A DNA stretch of 64,000 bases, taken from assembly GCA_013178165.1 (NCBI GenBank), contig JABLXG010000017.1:1-64000 (forward strand), given 5' to 3'. This stretch comes from Anaerolineae bacterium. GTDB taxonomy: Bacteria > Chloroflexota > Anaerolineae > Aggregatilineales > Ch27. Positions within the stretch are counted from its first letter, which is position 1. Each line of letters starts with the position of its first letter. The translations under genes and the position numbers were made by a program. Shown here piece after piece: positions 26,137 through 34,859 of the stretch. Below the pieces are notes generated by a model. The model did no database searches and had not been told where the DNA came from. It was given only the letters and a program-made list of their open reading frames with translations.

Positions 26137-26308
26137 AACAGGTGATTATAGACTGGAATAATCCTCGCCGGTGAAGCAAACGGCCCCGCTACTGCGCGGG
26201 GCCGCTGCCCGGCGTTACCCGCCCCGGCGCCGGGGTTAATGTGCGTGAGCAAGATCAGATGTTACCAGTTGCCCAACCCGGCATGATCAGGGCTGAGGTA
26301 TTGCGGGG
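26137..26308. repeat. Right copy of the 172-bp direct repeat
   Basis: Gap-free match to 24942-25113. The hairpin (26182-26189 with 26196-26203) is conserved exactly. Homology stops abruptly at about 26308. Confidence 0.9.
26262..26308 (-). pseudogene. 3' remnant of a second secreted-protein gene
   Basis: The minus strand encodes QYLSPDHAGLGNW and a stop, identical to the C-terminus of the intact gene at 25067. Nothing upstream in this frame matches the rest of that protein. It is a truncated tail left by duplication-deletion or by integration. Confidence 0.75.
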
Positions 26309-26403
26309 CCTACCCTTGTTTGCTGCCATCCAGCAATCAGATCGGGTATAGTTAGGCCGGGCGCGGCAATGTTGACGGCGCACAGGCGCCGGGGAGAGCG
26401 GCG

Positions 26404-27678
26404 ATGAAAGTTACGGTCATCGGCGGGGGCAGCACCTACACGCCGGAGCTGGTCTCCGGTTTCATCCGCTATCACGACTCATTTCCGATCACCGAGCTGG
26501 CGCTGATGGACATCGATGCTGAACGGCTGGAGGTGGTCGGCGGCTTTGCCCGGCGGATGGTCGCCGCCAGAGGGGAACCGTTCGCCGTCACCCTGCACAC
26601 TGACCGCCGGGCGGCGGTAGCCGGCGCGGCCTACGTGACCACCCAGTTGCGTGTCGGGCATATGGCTGCCCGCCGCGAGGACGAGTATCTGGGTCGCCGC
26701 TGGGGGCTGGTCGGGCAGGAAACGACCGGCATCGGCGGCTTTGCCAAGGCCCTGCGCACGATCCCGGTTCTGCTGGCCCTGGCAGAGGAAATGCGCACTG
26801 CCGCGCCGGGTGCACCGCTGATCAACTTCACCAACCCCTCCGGCCTGGTGACCCAGGCCCTGCGCACCTACGCCCCGGATATCGTCAGCATCGGCCTGTG
26901 CAACATCCCGATCGGCTACCGGATGCGCGTCGCCCGCCAGTTTGATGTCGCGCCGGAGCGCGTCGAGATCGACATGCTCGGCCTTAACCATCTGACCTGG
27001 TTCCGGGGGGCGAAAGTTGACGGCGAGGATGTCTGGCCGGCTGTCTTCCAGCAGTACCTGAGCGAGCAGGAGACCAGCAGCGATCCCAGCATCCCACCGT
27101 ACCTCATGCGCGCTCAGGGGATGGTGCCCAGCTACTACCTCAGGTACTTCTATCGCGCACCGCATGTCATCCGCCAGCAGCAGGAGCAATGGCCGCCCAG
27201 CCGCGCCGAACAGGTCATGGCCATCGAGGAGGCCCTGCTGGCGAAATATGCCGACCCAACGTTGACCGAGCCGCCGCCTGAACTGGAAAAGCGCGGTGGG
27301 GCTTACTACTCGACGGCGGCGGTGTTGCTGCTACGTTCCCTGCGCGGTGGCGACGGCATGACCCATGTCGTCAATGTGCCCCACGCAGGGGCCGTCCCCG
27401 GCTGGCCGGAGGACTGGGTGCTGGAACTGCCGTGCCGTGTCGACAGGGAGGGGCCGCATCCGCTCCCGGCGGAACCGCTGCCGGAGCCGATGGCGGGGAT
27501 GATCCACCAGATCAAGAGCTACGAGCTGCTGACGGCGAAGGCTGCCGTGACCGGCGACCGTGACGCGGCCCTGCTGGCCCTGGTGACGCATCCGCTTGGC
27601 CCGGACGCCGACCGCGCTCCCGCCGTGCTGGACGACCTGTTACGGACTCACGCCGCTTACCTGCCGCAATTCGCATGA
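26404..27678 (+). CDS. GH4-family glycosidase (6-phospho-beta-glucosidase-like)
   Basis: A 424-residue NAD- and metal-dependent glycosidase. The N-terminal Rossmann motif is VIGGGSTYTPELV (5-17), followed by LMDID binding the cofactor ribose. Metal ligands are C166 in GLCNIP and H196 in LGLNHLTW, with N144 in NFTNPSG. GH4 enzymes act by oxidation, elimination and reduction at C3. The sequence is closest in style to 6-phospho-beta-glucosidases, but no PTS transporter is near, so the substrate may be non-phosphorylated. GGGGAGAG precedes the start. Confidence 0.88.
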   Translation: MKVTVIGGGSTYTPELVSGFIRYHDSFPITELALMDIDAERLEVVGGFARRMVAARGEPFAVTLHTDRRAAVAGAAYVTTQLRVGHMAARREDEYLGRRWGLVGQETTGIGGFAKALRTIPVLLALAEEMRTAAPGAPLINFTNPSGLVTQALRTYAPDIVSIGLCNIPIGYRMRVARQFDVAPERVEIDMLGLNHLTWFRGAKVDGEDVWPAVFQQYLSEQETSSDPSIPPYLMRAQGMVPSYYLRYFYRAPHVIRQQQEQWPPSRAEQVMAIEEALLAKYADPTLTEPPPELEKRGGAYYSTAAVLLLRSLRGGDGMTHVVNVPHAGAVPGWPEDWVLELPCRVDREGPHPLPAEPLPEPMAGMIHQIKSYELLTAKAAVTGDRDAALLALVTHPLGPDADRAPAVLDDLLRTHAAYLPQFA

Positions 27679-27703
27679 GGGGGCTGGCGGTCTGCCAGCC
27701 GGG

Positions 27704-28612
27704 CTACGCCCAGGGATCGCCCTGGGGGATGAATTCGGCATCCACGCCCTGGGCGCGGAACCAGCCGAGCATCTGCTCCCGCATGACTACCATCTCGGTG
27801 GCGTAACGGGAAACGCCCAGCAGGTTCAGCCGCAACCCGCCCAGCAGCAATTCGCGCATGCGCGTCCGCTGGGTTTCGGCGTAGTCCGTCTCGCCGTAAA
27901 ACCACCACTGGCCGGTCACGTAGGTGTCACAGCCCAGGGCGATCGCCTGTTCCAGCAGCTCTGGATCGGCCCCATTACCGGGCACGGCGGCGACATGTTG
28001 CACCGGCAGCCCATTGTGGCGAATCTGGTCGTAACGCAGGCGGTCAACATCGGTCAGTTTGGCCAGCCGCTGGGCGAACGCCTGGAAGCTGGTCGGTTTG
28101 CCGACCATGCCGTGAATGGCGAACGGTCCGCCTTCCCGCTGGGCAAAGCGCGCCTGTTCCCGTAGGCCGAGCGTATTGGCCAGCGCTGAGGCGGTTGAAA
28201 TCTCCGGGTGGTGATCCAGCGGCGCGTGGCACAGGTAAAAACTGATGTGGTGCTCCTTCAGCTCTTCCAGTTGATCCTCGGAGATCAGCAGGAAGCGTCG
28301 CCGTTCCTGATCCAGGGTCAGCAGATGATGGGCGAAGATCAGCGCCCCTGGCGCGCCGCGGGCCACTTCGCGGGCGATGATCGTGTCGATCACGTCCTGG
28401 GTGGGGAAGACGATGGTGTACACCCGGTCGATGCGTTCGGTGTTGTCCAGCAACAGACCATTCCAGGAGCCGTTGCGGAACTCCGGCAGGGCGAATCGCT
28501 CCAGGATGTGGAAATCCCGATCGGAAAGGCGGGGCCGCCAGTGAGGTTCCTCGTTGAAGGCCGCGCTGTTGAAAAACGAGTCCAGGTTCTGAACCAGCTC
28601 TGATTGATTCAT
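27704..28612 (-). CDS. NIF3-like dinuclear-metal protein
   Basis: A 302-residue divergent member of the NIF3/DUF34 family: FAHHLLTLD corresponds to the HH metal pair, SFYLCHAPLDHH to the HxxxD site, and the late TGQWWFYGETDYAE resembles the C-terminal metal strand. The family forms hexameric rings with a two-metal centre; proposed roles include GTP cyclohydrolase-like or metal-chaperone activity. The start overlaps the stop of the upstream unknown gene by 4 bp, so the two are coupled. Confidence 0.7.
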   Translation of the reverse strand: MNQSELVQNLDSFFNSAAFNEEPHWRPRLSDRDFHILERFALPEFRNGSWNGLLLDNTERIDRVYTIVFPTQDVIDTIIAREVARGAPGALIFAHHLLTLDQERRRFLLISEDQLEELKEHHISFYLCHAPLDHHPEISTASALANTLGLREQARFAQREGGPFAIHGMVGKPTSFQAFAQRLAKLTDVDRLRYDQIRHNGLPVQHVAAVPGNGADPELLEQAIALGCDTYVTGQWWFYGETDYAETQRTRMRELLLGGLRLNLLGVSRYATEMVVMREQMLGWFRAQGVDAEFIPQGDPWA

Positions 28613-29316
28613 GAGCGCCCCCCTTGCCCTGTTTCCTGTGGTTGCTCAAGCCGCCGCCGGTACAGCCGCGCTTCCTCCCGCACAAAGGCGACGGTGGCGG
28701 CGATGACCGGATCGGCCCGTTCCGGTACCGCGACGACGGGCAATTGCGCGATGGCTACCGGCTTCCAGCGGCCCGCATCATCCTGTGCCAGGCTCACTGC
28801 AACGGCTCCCAGCGCCCCATCCGGCAGGGGCAGCCAGAGCGTTCGCGCCGCTGATTCCAGACGTGGCGCCTGGCCAGCTTCATCTGGCCGGATCAGCAGG
28901 CTGATCCCCGGCGGGACGGCGGCCTGCGGCGCTGCCGGAGACTGGCAGGCGATGCGCTGGCCGCCTGCCTCTACGGTGACAACCGGTGGCAGACCCAGTT
29001 CTACCGCCCCGCAGATCGGCAGGTGAGTGGCTTCTTGCAGGCGCTGCGCCGCGCCAGGACTCATCCGCTGGCAGTCGTCCACGGACAGACAGGCCAGATC
29101 ATAGCCCATTGCTTCCAGAACGAACAGGGCGGCCCGCCCCTCCGTCGCGGCGCATTCCCAGGCCGCGGGGTGGCACGATCCGCCCAGATCCAGCAGGATG
29201 ACCGGCCCGGCGGAAGCGGCCCGCGCTGCCTGGATAGACCCGAACAGGCGCGGCAGCAGATCCAGCCTCCCGGCCAGACGCGCGGTATAGAGCAGGGTGA
29301 TCTCAGTGGCAGCCAT
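28609..29316 (-). CDS. Unknown protein, weakly metallophosphoesterase-like
   Basis: A 235-residue protein. The opening ITLLYTARLAGRLDLLP and the strand VILLDLGGSCHP recall the first two blocks of 5'-nucleotidase-type metallophosphoesterases (TNDLHGHL; DAGD), but the Asp/His ligands are mostly replaced, so it would not bind metal in the usual way. The ATG at 29316 is used; the frame extends to 29421 without a better start. Overlapping translation with the NIF3-like gene suggests shared function. Confidence 0.45.
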   Translation of the reverse strand: MAATEITLLYTARLAGRLDLLPRLFGSIQAARAASAGPVILLDLGGSCHPAAWECAATEGRAALFVLEAMGYDLACLSVDDCQRMSPGAAQRLQEATHLPICGAVELGLPPVVTVEAGGQRIACQSPAAPQAAVPPGISLLIRPDEAGQAPRLESAARTLWLPLPDGALGAVAVSLAQDDAGRWKPVAIAQLPVVAVPERADPVIAATVAFVREEARLYRRRLEQPQETGQGGRS

Positions 29317-29437
29317 CAGTATCCGTGATGCCAGGCTGGACGGTGCGACGGAGGCCGTGTCCCCGTCACGGCTTCCTGCGAATTTCCCGGCGCAATCATA
29401 CCACAAGACCGTGTGCGGCAAGGTCCCGTCTATTCCC

Positions 29438-30178
29438 CTACAGGAACAGGCGCAGGGCCTTGAACAGGGCGAACAGGCCGAACATTGCGGCGGCGATGAC
29501 GGTTGGGCGCGTCGACCGCTGGTACGCCCGCAGGATGATCAGGAACGCGCCGGTCAACAGCGCCTCGATCCAGGCGACGGGGTTGGCCGGGTTGTCAAAG
29601 TTCTGCACAGCGGCGTAAATCAGCGCCGTCAGACCAATGGCCAGCAGGCGGCTGCTTCCGGCAGCCAGGGCCGGGAAGAGCATCCCGGCCAGCAAAGTCA
29701 TTTCCGCCAGCGGCGCAGCCACCACCACGTACAGGGCCGCCGCCAGCCAGTCCGCCAGGCCGCCAGCGCCAAGACCCTGCAACGTGACCGGCAGGCCGAT
29801 CGTCTGGAACAGCAGCGGGACAAAATCGATCAGGATGGCCATGCCCAGGGCGAAGATCATCAGCAGCAGGGTTGAGCCGGGCCAGCGCTGCAGGCCCAGA
29901 GCCGCCGCCAGCGGCCCGCGTACCCGCGGCCGTACAGTCAGCGCGGCCAGCCCCAGCGCCATCAGCGCGGCGGCGACCCCGGCCAGGTTGGCCGCCAGCG
30001 GGCTGAATACCCCCCGCGCTGCTGCCTCAGCATCCAGCAGGACGGACAGAATGGCCAGGGCAATCACACGCGCTGCCAGGTATGCCAGCACCAGCATCGC
30101 CGCCAGCGTGGCCGACCAGCCCGGTGCAGCCTCCGGCTGGCGCAGCCGGGCGACAAATGTCCGCAGATCAAAGCTCAT
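29438..30178 (-). CDS. CPBP-like membrane protein lacking catalytic residues
   Basis: A 246-residue protein with seven or eight hydrophobic segments. The stretch APLAEMTLLAGMLFPALAAG (residues about 159-178) aligns with the first catalytic motif of CPBP/Abi intramembrane proteases (EExxxR), but the second Glu and the Arg are absent. No later HxxxN-type motif is clear. It is probably a non-peptidase relative. It precedes the unknown/NIF3-like pair, about 120 bp upstream on the same strand. Confidence 0.55.
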   Translation of the reverse strand: MSFDLRTFVARLRQPEAAPGWSATLAAMLVLAYLAARVIALAILSVLLDAEAAARGVFSPLAANLAGVAAALMALGLAALTVRPRVRGPLAAALGLQRWPGSTLLLMIFALGMAILIDFVPLLFQTIGLPVTLQGLGAGGLADWLAAALYVVVAAPLAEMTLLAGMLFPALAAGSSRLLAIGLTALIYAAVQNFDNPANPVAWIEALLTGAFLIILRAYQRSTRPTVIAAAMFGLFALFKALRLFL

Positions 30179-30351
30179 GGCTGTCTCCTGGTCCTCACCG
30201 GCGTGATGGGCCGGGTCACACCCTGTCTCTGGCGCATACGGGCGTTATGATACCCGATTCCGGTGGGTGGGGTGTAGGGGGGCAGGCAGCAAATGCCGGT
30301 GGCAGGAGCGCCATATGTTGCGCCCGCAGCACTGCTGCGCCCGCGGCACCG

Positions 30352-31341
30352 CTACAACGCCATAATGGTGCGGGCAACGCGCAGATGCTTGCCAAAGTGC
30401 GGCAGAAAGTCGGCGAATTCGCGGTAAGTGCCGTCTTGCCGCCCACGCAGGTAACGGCGCATCACGCTGACCGCGCCGGGCAACTCGGTCAGGCCGTGCA
30501 CTTTGCGCTCCATCAGCACGTAAGCCTGGGCCTCCTGCTCGCTGACGCAATCCTGCAGGTAGATCACCACCAGACTCAGCCCGACCAACGCCAAGAGCTG
30601 GGCTTCCCAGGTGGGGTATAGGGCGGTGAACGTGGGCGTGACCGGCAAAGGCTGGGCGCTGGCTTCGGCCAGCGCGTCGGCGTGTGCCCGCAGGTAACGG
30701 CGCAGCAGCAACCGCCCGTACTGCATCAGGGCGGCGCGGTAGAGATGGGCCGGGTCATCGTCAAAGGGCCAGGGTGGGTTGTTGCCGACGGCGACGCGCG
30801 GCGGCGTGATGCAATACAGACGGCCATCAACCGCTGCGCCAAGGGATATGTCGGTCGGGTAGCACAGGTTGGGCAGGAAGATCAGCGTGTCAGGGATCGG
30901 GCCGACGAATGGCTCCAGAAAGGTGTGTAGCTGCGCCGAAGCGAACAACTTTTCCACCTGCTGGCGGGCTTCTTCCCAGTGGCGTGCTTCCTCCTGCCAC
31001 CACTGGGCCAGGCCGGTATCCTGGTAGAAGGCAACCAGGTGGCGCGGCCAGGCGGGTGGCGCCCAGGTTGGCTGCTCGCCGCCGGTCAACGCCGGCCATT
31101 CCAGCTGCAGGACGTACCCGAATAGCTCCTCCAGCGGCACGCCGCGATCCAGTAACCCCTGCAGGATAACCACGGCGGGATGCTTGTCATAGGTCTGGAG
31201 CCGTCGCCGCGTATTGCGGGCGTGGATGTGGGTGCCGTGCGCTTTGCGCCGCTGCTCATCTTCCGGCCAGGTTGTGACCGCTAGTAGCGCGGCCAGCAAC
31301 CTCATCCGATCGTCGATTGCCACCTGCACCGTGTCCGTCAT
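30352..31341 (-). CDS. Conserved-looking hypothetical protein (329 residues)
   Basis: A soluble, mostly helical protein with many Trp and His and no signal peptide. Its opening (DRMRLLAALLAV, then DKHPAVVILQGLLDRGV) loosely resembles DUF4932 proteins, but no HExxH-type site is present, so that is weak. A central region FLPNLCYPTDISLGA may be beta. Coding is supported by GC-rich third positions and a GGGGCAGGC stretch upstream. I cannot assign a function. Confidence 0.55.
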   Translation of the reverse strand: MTDTVQVAIDDRMRLLAALLAVTTWPEDEQRRKAHGTHIHARNTRRRLQTYDKHPAVVILQGLLDRGVPLEELFGYVLQLEWPALTGGEQPTWAPPAWPRHLVAFYQDTGLAQWWQEEARHWEEARQQVEKLFASAQLHTFLEPFVGPIPDTLIFLPNLCYPTDISLGAAVDGRLYCITPPRVAVGNNPPWPFDDDPAHLYRAALMQYGRLLLRRYLRAHADALAEASAQPLPVTPTFTALYPTWEAQLLALVGLSLVVIYLQDCVSEQEAQAYVLMERKVHGLTELPGAVSVMRRYLRGRQDGTYREFADFLPHFGKHLRVARTIMAL

Positions 31342-31433
31342 AGCCTGCCCCTGGTTGCCGTTGATTTCATCACCTTCCTGCTGTTTGTTACCATAGCGCA
31401 GTTCAGGGGAGGATGCAACGCGCCGGAGAGCCG

Positions 31434-32048
31434 TTATTCCAGCGCCTGTTGGAGCGCGTTGAGGACGGCTGCGACGGTTGCGTCGACGCTATCCAGCGTG
31501 GGGATGGCCAGAACGCGCACGCCCAGCGGCTCCAGTTCGGCGGCCATTGCCGCGCACAGGGCTGCCAGGCCCGCCGCACTGGCGGCGTAAGGCGCCTGCT
31601 GCACTGCACCGGGAGCGACCGGCGGCAGGAGCTGGACAATCGCCCCGCCGCCTTCGTCAACCATCACCCGACCGGCCAGCTGCCCGACCAGAAACGCGCC
31701 GGTCAGATTGACCTCGATCACCCGCCGCCAGTCGTATTCGTCCAGCGTCAGGAACGGCTGGCGTTTGTTGACCCACCAGGCGTTGACCACAAGATGAAGC
31801 CCGCCAAACGCATCCCGCAATTGCTCGATCATGGCCGCTACCTGAAAGCGGTTGCCAATATCCACGGTGTAGCTCAGCGCCTGCCCTCCCGCCGCCTGGA
31901 TCGCGTCCGCCGTCGCGTCGGCCAGGGTCGGGTTGATGTGGGCGGCCATGACGGCTGCGCCGCGCCTGGCCAGGCCCAGGGCGATGGCCTGCCCTGGGCC
32001 ATCTCCGGCACCGATTACCAGCGCCACACGCCTATCCCAATATCCCAT
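31434..32048 (-). CDS. Degenerate short-chain dehydrogenase/reductase
   Basis: A 204-residue Rossmann protein: nucleotide-binding VIGAGDGPGQAIA (11-23), the VDIG strand, and VNLTGAFL (113-120). The catalytic YxxxK reads Y154-AAS-A158, so the essential Lys is Ala, and the usual Ser about 13 residues earlier is missing (LLPPVAPG). NNAG is VNAW. It probably binds a nucleotide but should not act as a normal oxidoreductase. It is shorter than typical SDRs (about 250), lacking the substrate loop. Confidence 0.75.
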   Translation of the reverse strand: MGYWDRRVALVIGAGDGPGQAIALGLARRGAAVMAAHINPTLADATADAIQAAGGQALSYTVDIGNRFQVAAMIEQLRDAFGGLHLVVNAWWVNKRQPFLTLDEYDWRRVIEVNLTGAFLVGQLAGRVMVDEGGGAIVQLLPPVAPGAVQQAPYAASAAGLAALCAAMAAELEPLGVRVLAIPTLDSVDATVAAVLNALQQALE

Positions 32049-32221
32049 GCCTACGGTCCTTTGCCTGCATTCACTGCGTATCCTGGTGACCTGATCTTTG
32101 GGCGCTGGTACTGCGCCCCTACCGGCCCTTCCGCTTTCGCTTACCCCTTGCCTCTTTTCTACCCGCCGATGGATAATCAGACTGTCTGACTCAAGTAGTG
32201 ACGGGATGGGCAGGGAGTCTT

Positions 32222-34555
32222 ATGGAATTCAACGATCAATACATGCCTAAAGTCTTCAAGCTGTACCTGGAGATCTCCCAGTATCCCATCCTCAGCCGTA
32301 CCATCCGCGCTGAGATGCGCAAAGAGTTGTTCTCGCGCGGGATCATCAGCGACGAGGACTTTGAGAAAGAAGTCTACCAGAAAGCCATCCAATCGCAGCA
32401 TCGCGAAGGGTTGCATGATCCCTTTGCGGAAGAAAGCCCGCGCGAATGGAACGCCCGCGTTAGCACTGTCCGCGACTACCTGACCGATTTTTATTTCGCC
32501 TATAACCTGCCACATTCGCTCTTTGAGCAGATCGTGGCCCGGATCATCACCCAGCGCGTCCCGGATAGCGAGTTCCGCCTGACCTTTAACCCGGAGATCG
32601 CTCCCTGGGATGTGCTTTTTGCCGAGGGTGAACGCTACGAGCGGCTTCCGCACGAGGAGTTTCTCAAGGTCCAGCATCATCTGCGCGAGATCAAGGTGGT
32701 GCTGATCAAAGCCATGATCAGCGATCACCTGCAGTTTGCCCGGCTGGCGCGGGAAGTCTTCACCATGGCCGACCTGCGCTACATCCGTGATCATCGCATC
32801 GGGCGCGGCAAGATCGGTGGCAAGGCTGCCGGGATGCTGCTGGCCTGGAAGCTGCTCCAGCAGGACGCGCAATCCTGCGGCTTTCCACCGGAAAAAATCC
32901 GTATCCCGGAGTCGTGGTATATCGGCTCGGACGTGTTCTACGAGGTCAAGGAACTGAATGATCTCTTCCGCTATATGAACCAGAAGTACCTTTCTACGGA
33001 GGAGATCATCGCCGATTATCCGAAGGTCTACGCCGCCTATACCAGCGCCCGCGTGCCGCAGTATGTCCTGGATAAGCTACGCGAGTTGTTGGAGGAGGTG
33101 GGCAAGACGCCGCTGATCTTCCGCTCCTCCAGCCTGCTGGAAGACAGCTTCGATACGTCTTTCGCCGGCAAATACGAAAGCTACTTCCTGCCCAATCAGG
33201 GTACGCTGGAGGAGAACCTGCGCGACGCGGCGCAGGCCATGCTACGCATCTACGCAAGCACACTCAATCCGGATGCGCTGATCTATCGTGCCCAGATGGG
33301 CCTGATCGATTTCGATGAGCGCATGGCCATTCTGATCCAGAAGGTGGAAGGCCAGCGCCATGGCCGCTACTACTTCCCGACGGTGGCCGGGGTCGGCTTC
33401 AGCCGCAATCCATTCCGCTGGAGTCCGCGCATCCGCCGCGAGGACGGGCTGCTGCGCCTGGTGGCCGGGCTGGGTACGCGGGCGGTGGACCGCGTCGCCA
33501 ATGATTACCCGCGCATGGTCGCGCTTTCCCACCCGCAACTGCGCCCGGAAACACGCAGCAAGCAGATTCAGCAGTATTCGCAGCACCTGATCGATGTCAT
33601 CGATCTGGAGGCCAACGCCTTCCGCACATTGCCGATCACCGAGGTGATCGACTCCAGCCATCCGGCATTGCGCCTGCTGGCGGCGGAGATGGCCGGCGAC
33701 TACATCCAGCCATTCATGACCAGGCCGACCAGGGTTGACCCGGATAAGCTGGTGTTCACCTTCGATGCGCTGTTGACGGGCACTCGCTTCGCGGAGATGA
33801 TGCGGCAGATTCTGGCCTGCCTGCAGAGTTACTACAACCGTCCGGTAGATATCGAATATGCGGTGGAGATCACGCAGACCTATCCAACGGTCAACTTTGA
33901 GATTGCCCTGCTGCAGTGTCGACCGCTCAGTCAGCATGATCCGGAGGCCGCGCCGCCCATCCCCCGTGATATCCCCCCTGAGTTGAAGCTGTTCACCGCC
34001 TGCCGGCAGGTGCCAGAAGGGGTGGTGCAGCGCGTGCGCTATCTGGTCTGGGTCAAGCCGACCTACAACCAGATCGAAGAGCCGCATCTGCGGCTGGAGG
34101 TTGGGCGCGTGATAGGCCGCCTGAACGAACGGCTGAAGCATGAACAGTTCGTGTTGCTCGGCCCCGGTCGCTGGGGATCGTCCAATATCCACCTGGGCGT
34201 CAAGGTCTCTTATGCGGATATCTACAACAGCCGCGCCCTGATCGAAGTGGCGATTTCCACCAGCAGCAACGGCGCGCCGGAAATGGCTTATGGCACGCAC
34301 TTCTTCCAGGACCTGGTGGAGGCGCGAATCTACCCGCTGGCGCTCTTCCCCGGCGAGCCGGGCAACTACTTCAACCACGCTTTCTTTGAGCGTGCGCCCA
34401 ATGTGTTGCCGGAACTGTTGCCACAGGATGCGGCGCTGGCACCCTACATTACCGTCATCGATGTACCAGCGGTCAGCCAGGGCCGTCTGTTTGAGCTGAT
34501 TATGAACACCGACCAGGATGAGGCCCTGGGCTACCTGCGCTATTACAACGAGTGA
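32222..34555 (+). CDS. PEP/pyruvate-binding (PPDK N-terminal) domain protein
   Basis: A 777-residue protein. An N-terminal helical region (1-195) is followed by the ATP-grasp module of pyruvate phosphate dikinase/PEP synthase: IGRGKIGGKAAGMLLA, then IFRSSSLLEDS and FAGKYES, and later LLQCRPLSQ. The phospho-His swivel domain and the PEP TIM barrel are missing, so it cannot run the full PEP synthase reaction. A C-terminal region (about 610-777) has LLGPGRWGSSN and SYADIYNSRAL and is unfamiliar. It may phosphorylate or sense a carboxylate. The ATG at 32222 follows AGGGAG. Confidence 0.7.
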   Translation: MEFNDQYMPKVFKLYLEISQYPILSRTIRAEMRKELFSRGIISDEDFEKEVYQKAIQSQHREGLHDPFAEESPREWNARVSTVRDYLTDFYFAYNLPHSLFEQIVARIITQRVPDSEFRLTFNPEIAPWDVLFAEGERYERLPHEEFLKVQHHLREIKVVLIKAMISDHLQFARLAREVFTMADLRYIRDHRIGRGKIGGKAAGMLLAWKLLQQDAQSCGFPPEKIRIPESWYIGSDVFYEVKELNDLFRYMNQKYLSTEEIIADYPKVYAAYTSARVPQYVLDKLRELLEEVGKTPLIFRSSSLLEDSFDTSFAGKYESYFLPNQGTLEENLRDAAQAMLRIYASTLNPDALIYRAQMGLIDFDERMAILIQKVEGQRHGRYYFPTVAGVGFSRNPFRWSPRIRREDGLLRLVAGLGTRAVDRVANDYPRMVALSHPQLRPETRSKQIQQYSQHLIDVIDLEANAFRTLPITEVIDSSHPALRLLAAEMAGDYIQPFMTRPTRVDPDKLVFTFDALLTGTRFAEMMRQILACLQSYYNRPVDIEYAVEITQTYPTVNFEIALLQCRPLSQHDPEAAPPIPRDIPPELKLFTACRQVPEGVVQRVRYLVWVKPTYNQIEEPHLRLEVGRVIGRLNERLKHEQFVLLGPGRWGSSNIHLGVKVSYADIYNSRALIEVAISTSSNGAPEMAYGTHFFQDLVEARIYPLALFPGEPGNYFNHAFFERAPNVLPELLPQDAALAPYITVIDVPAVSQGRLFELIMNTDQDEALGYLRYYNE

Positions 34556-34652
34556 ATGTGCTGAGGGGGTAGTGGGGCCGGGCCAACAGGAAACGCGGCC
34601 CCGCCCCGGAAGCCGCGCTTCACCCAATAACATTATTTTGTTCAGGTATGCC

Positions 34653-34695
34653 GAAACGCCATTGGTTGTTGTAGCCCAGTGCGGAACGGCGTTTC
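34653..34695 (+). terminator. Possible terminator of the PEP-binding gene
   Basis: GAAACGCC (34653-34660) pairs with GGCGTTTC (34688-34695) over a 27-nt loop, followed by TGTTTTCTG. It is about 100 bp after the stop. The rest of the 304-bp gap shows no gene. Confidence 0.35.
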
Positions 34696-34783
34696 TGTTT
34701 TCTGACACCTTCATTCTAAGGCGAGAGCCAGGCGCAACACAACAGCGAACCGTTCAAATCGGCTGGGGCACTTTACCCAAAGG

Positions 34784-34812
34784 ACGGGGGCGTGCGGCAG
34801 GCACGCCCCCGT
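34784..34812. terminator. 12-bp hairpin downstream of glutamate dehydrogenase
   Basis: ACGGGGGCGTGC (34784-34795) and GCACGCCCCCGT (34801-34812) form a perfect stem with loop GGCAG. It lies 47 bp beyond the minus-strand stop at 34860. The loop-side sequence resembles the hairpin at 23425-23451. Confidence 0.6.
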
Positions 34813-34859
34813 GATGATGGTCTGCCTGATCCTGTGGCTTAGGCCGGGGATCGTTGCTT

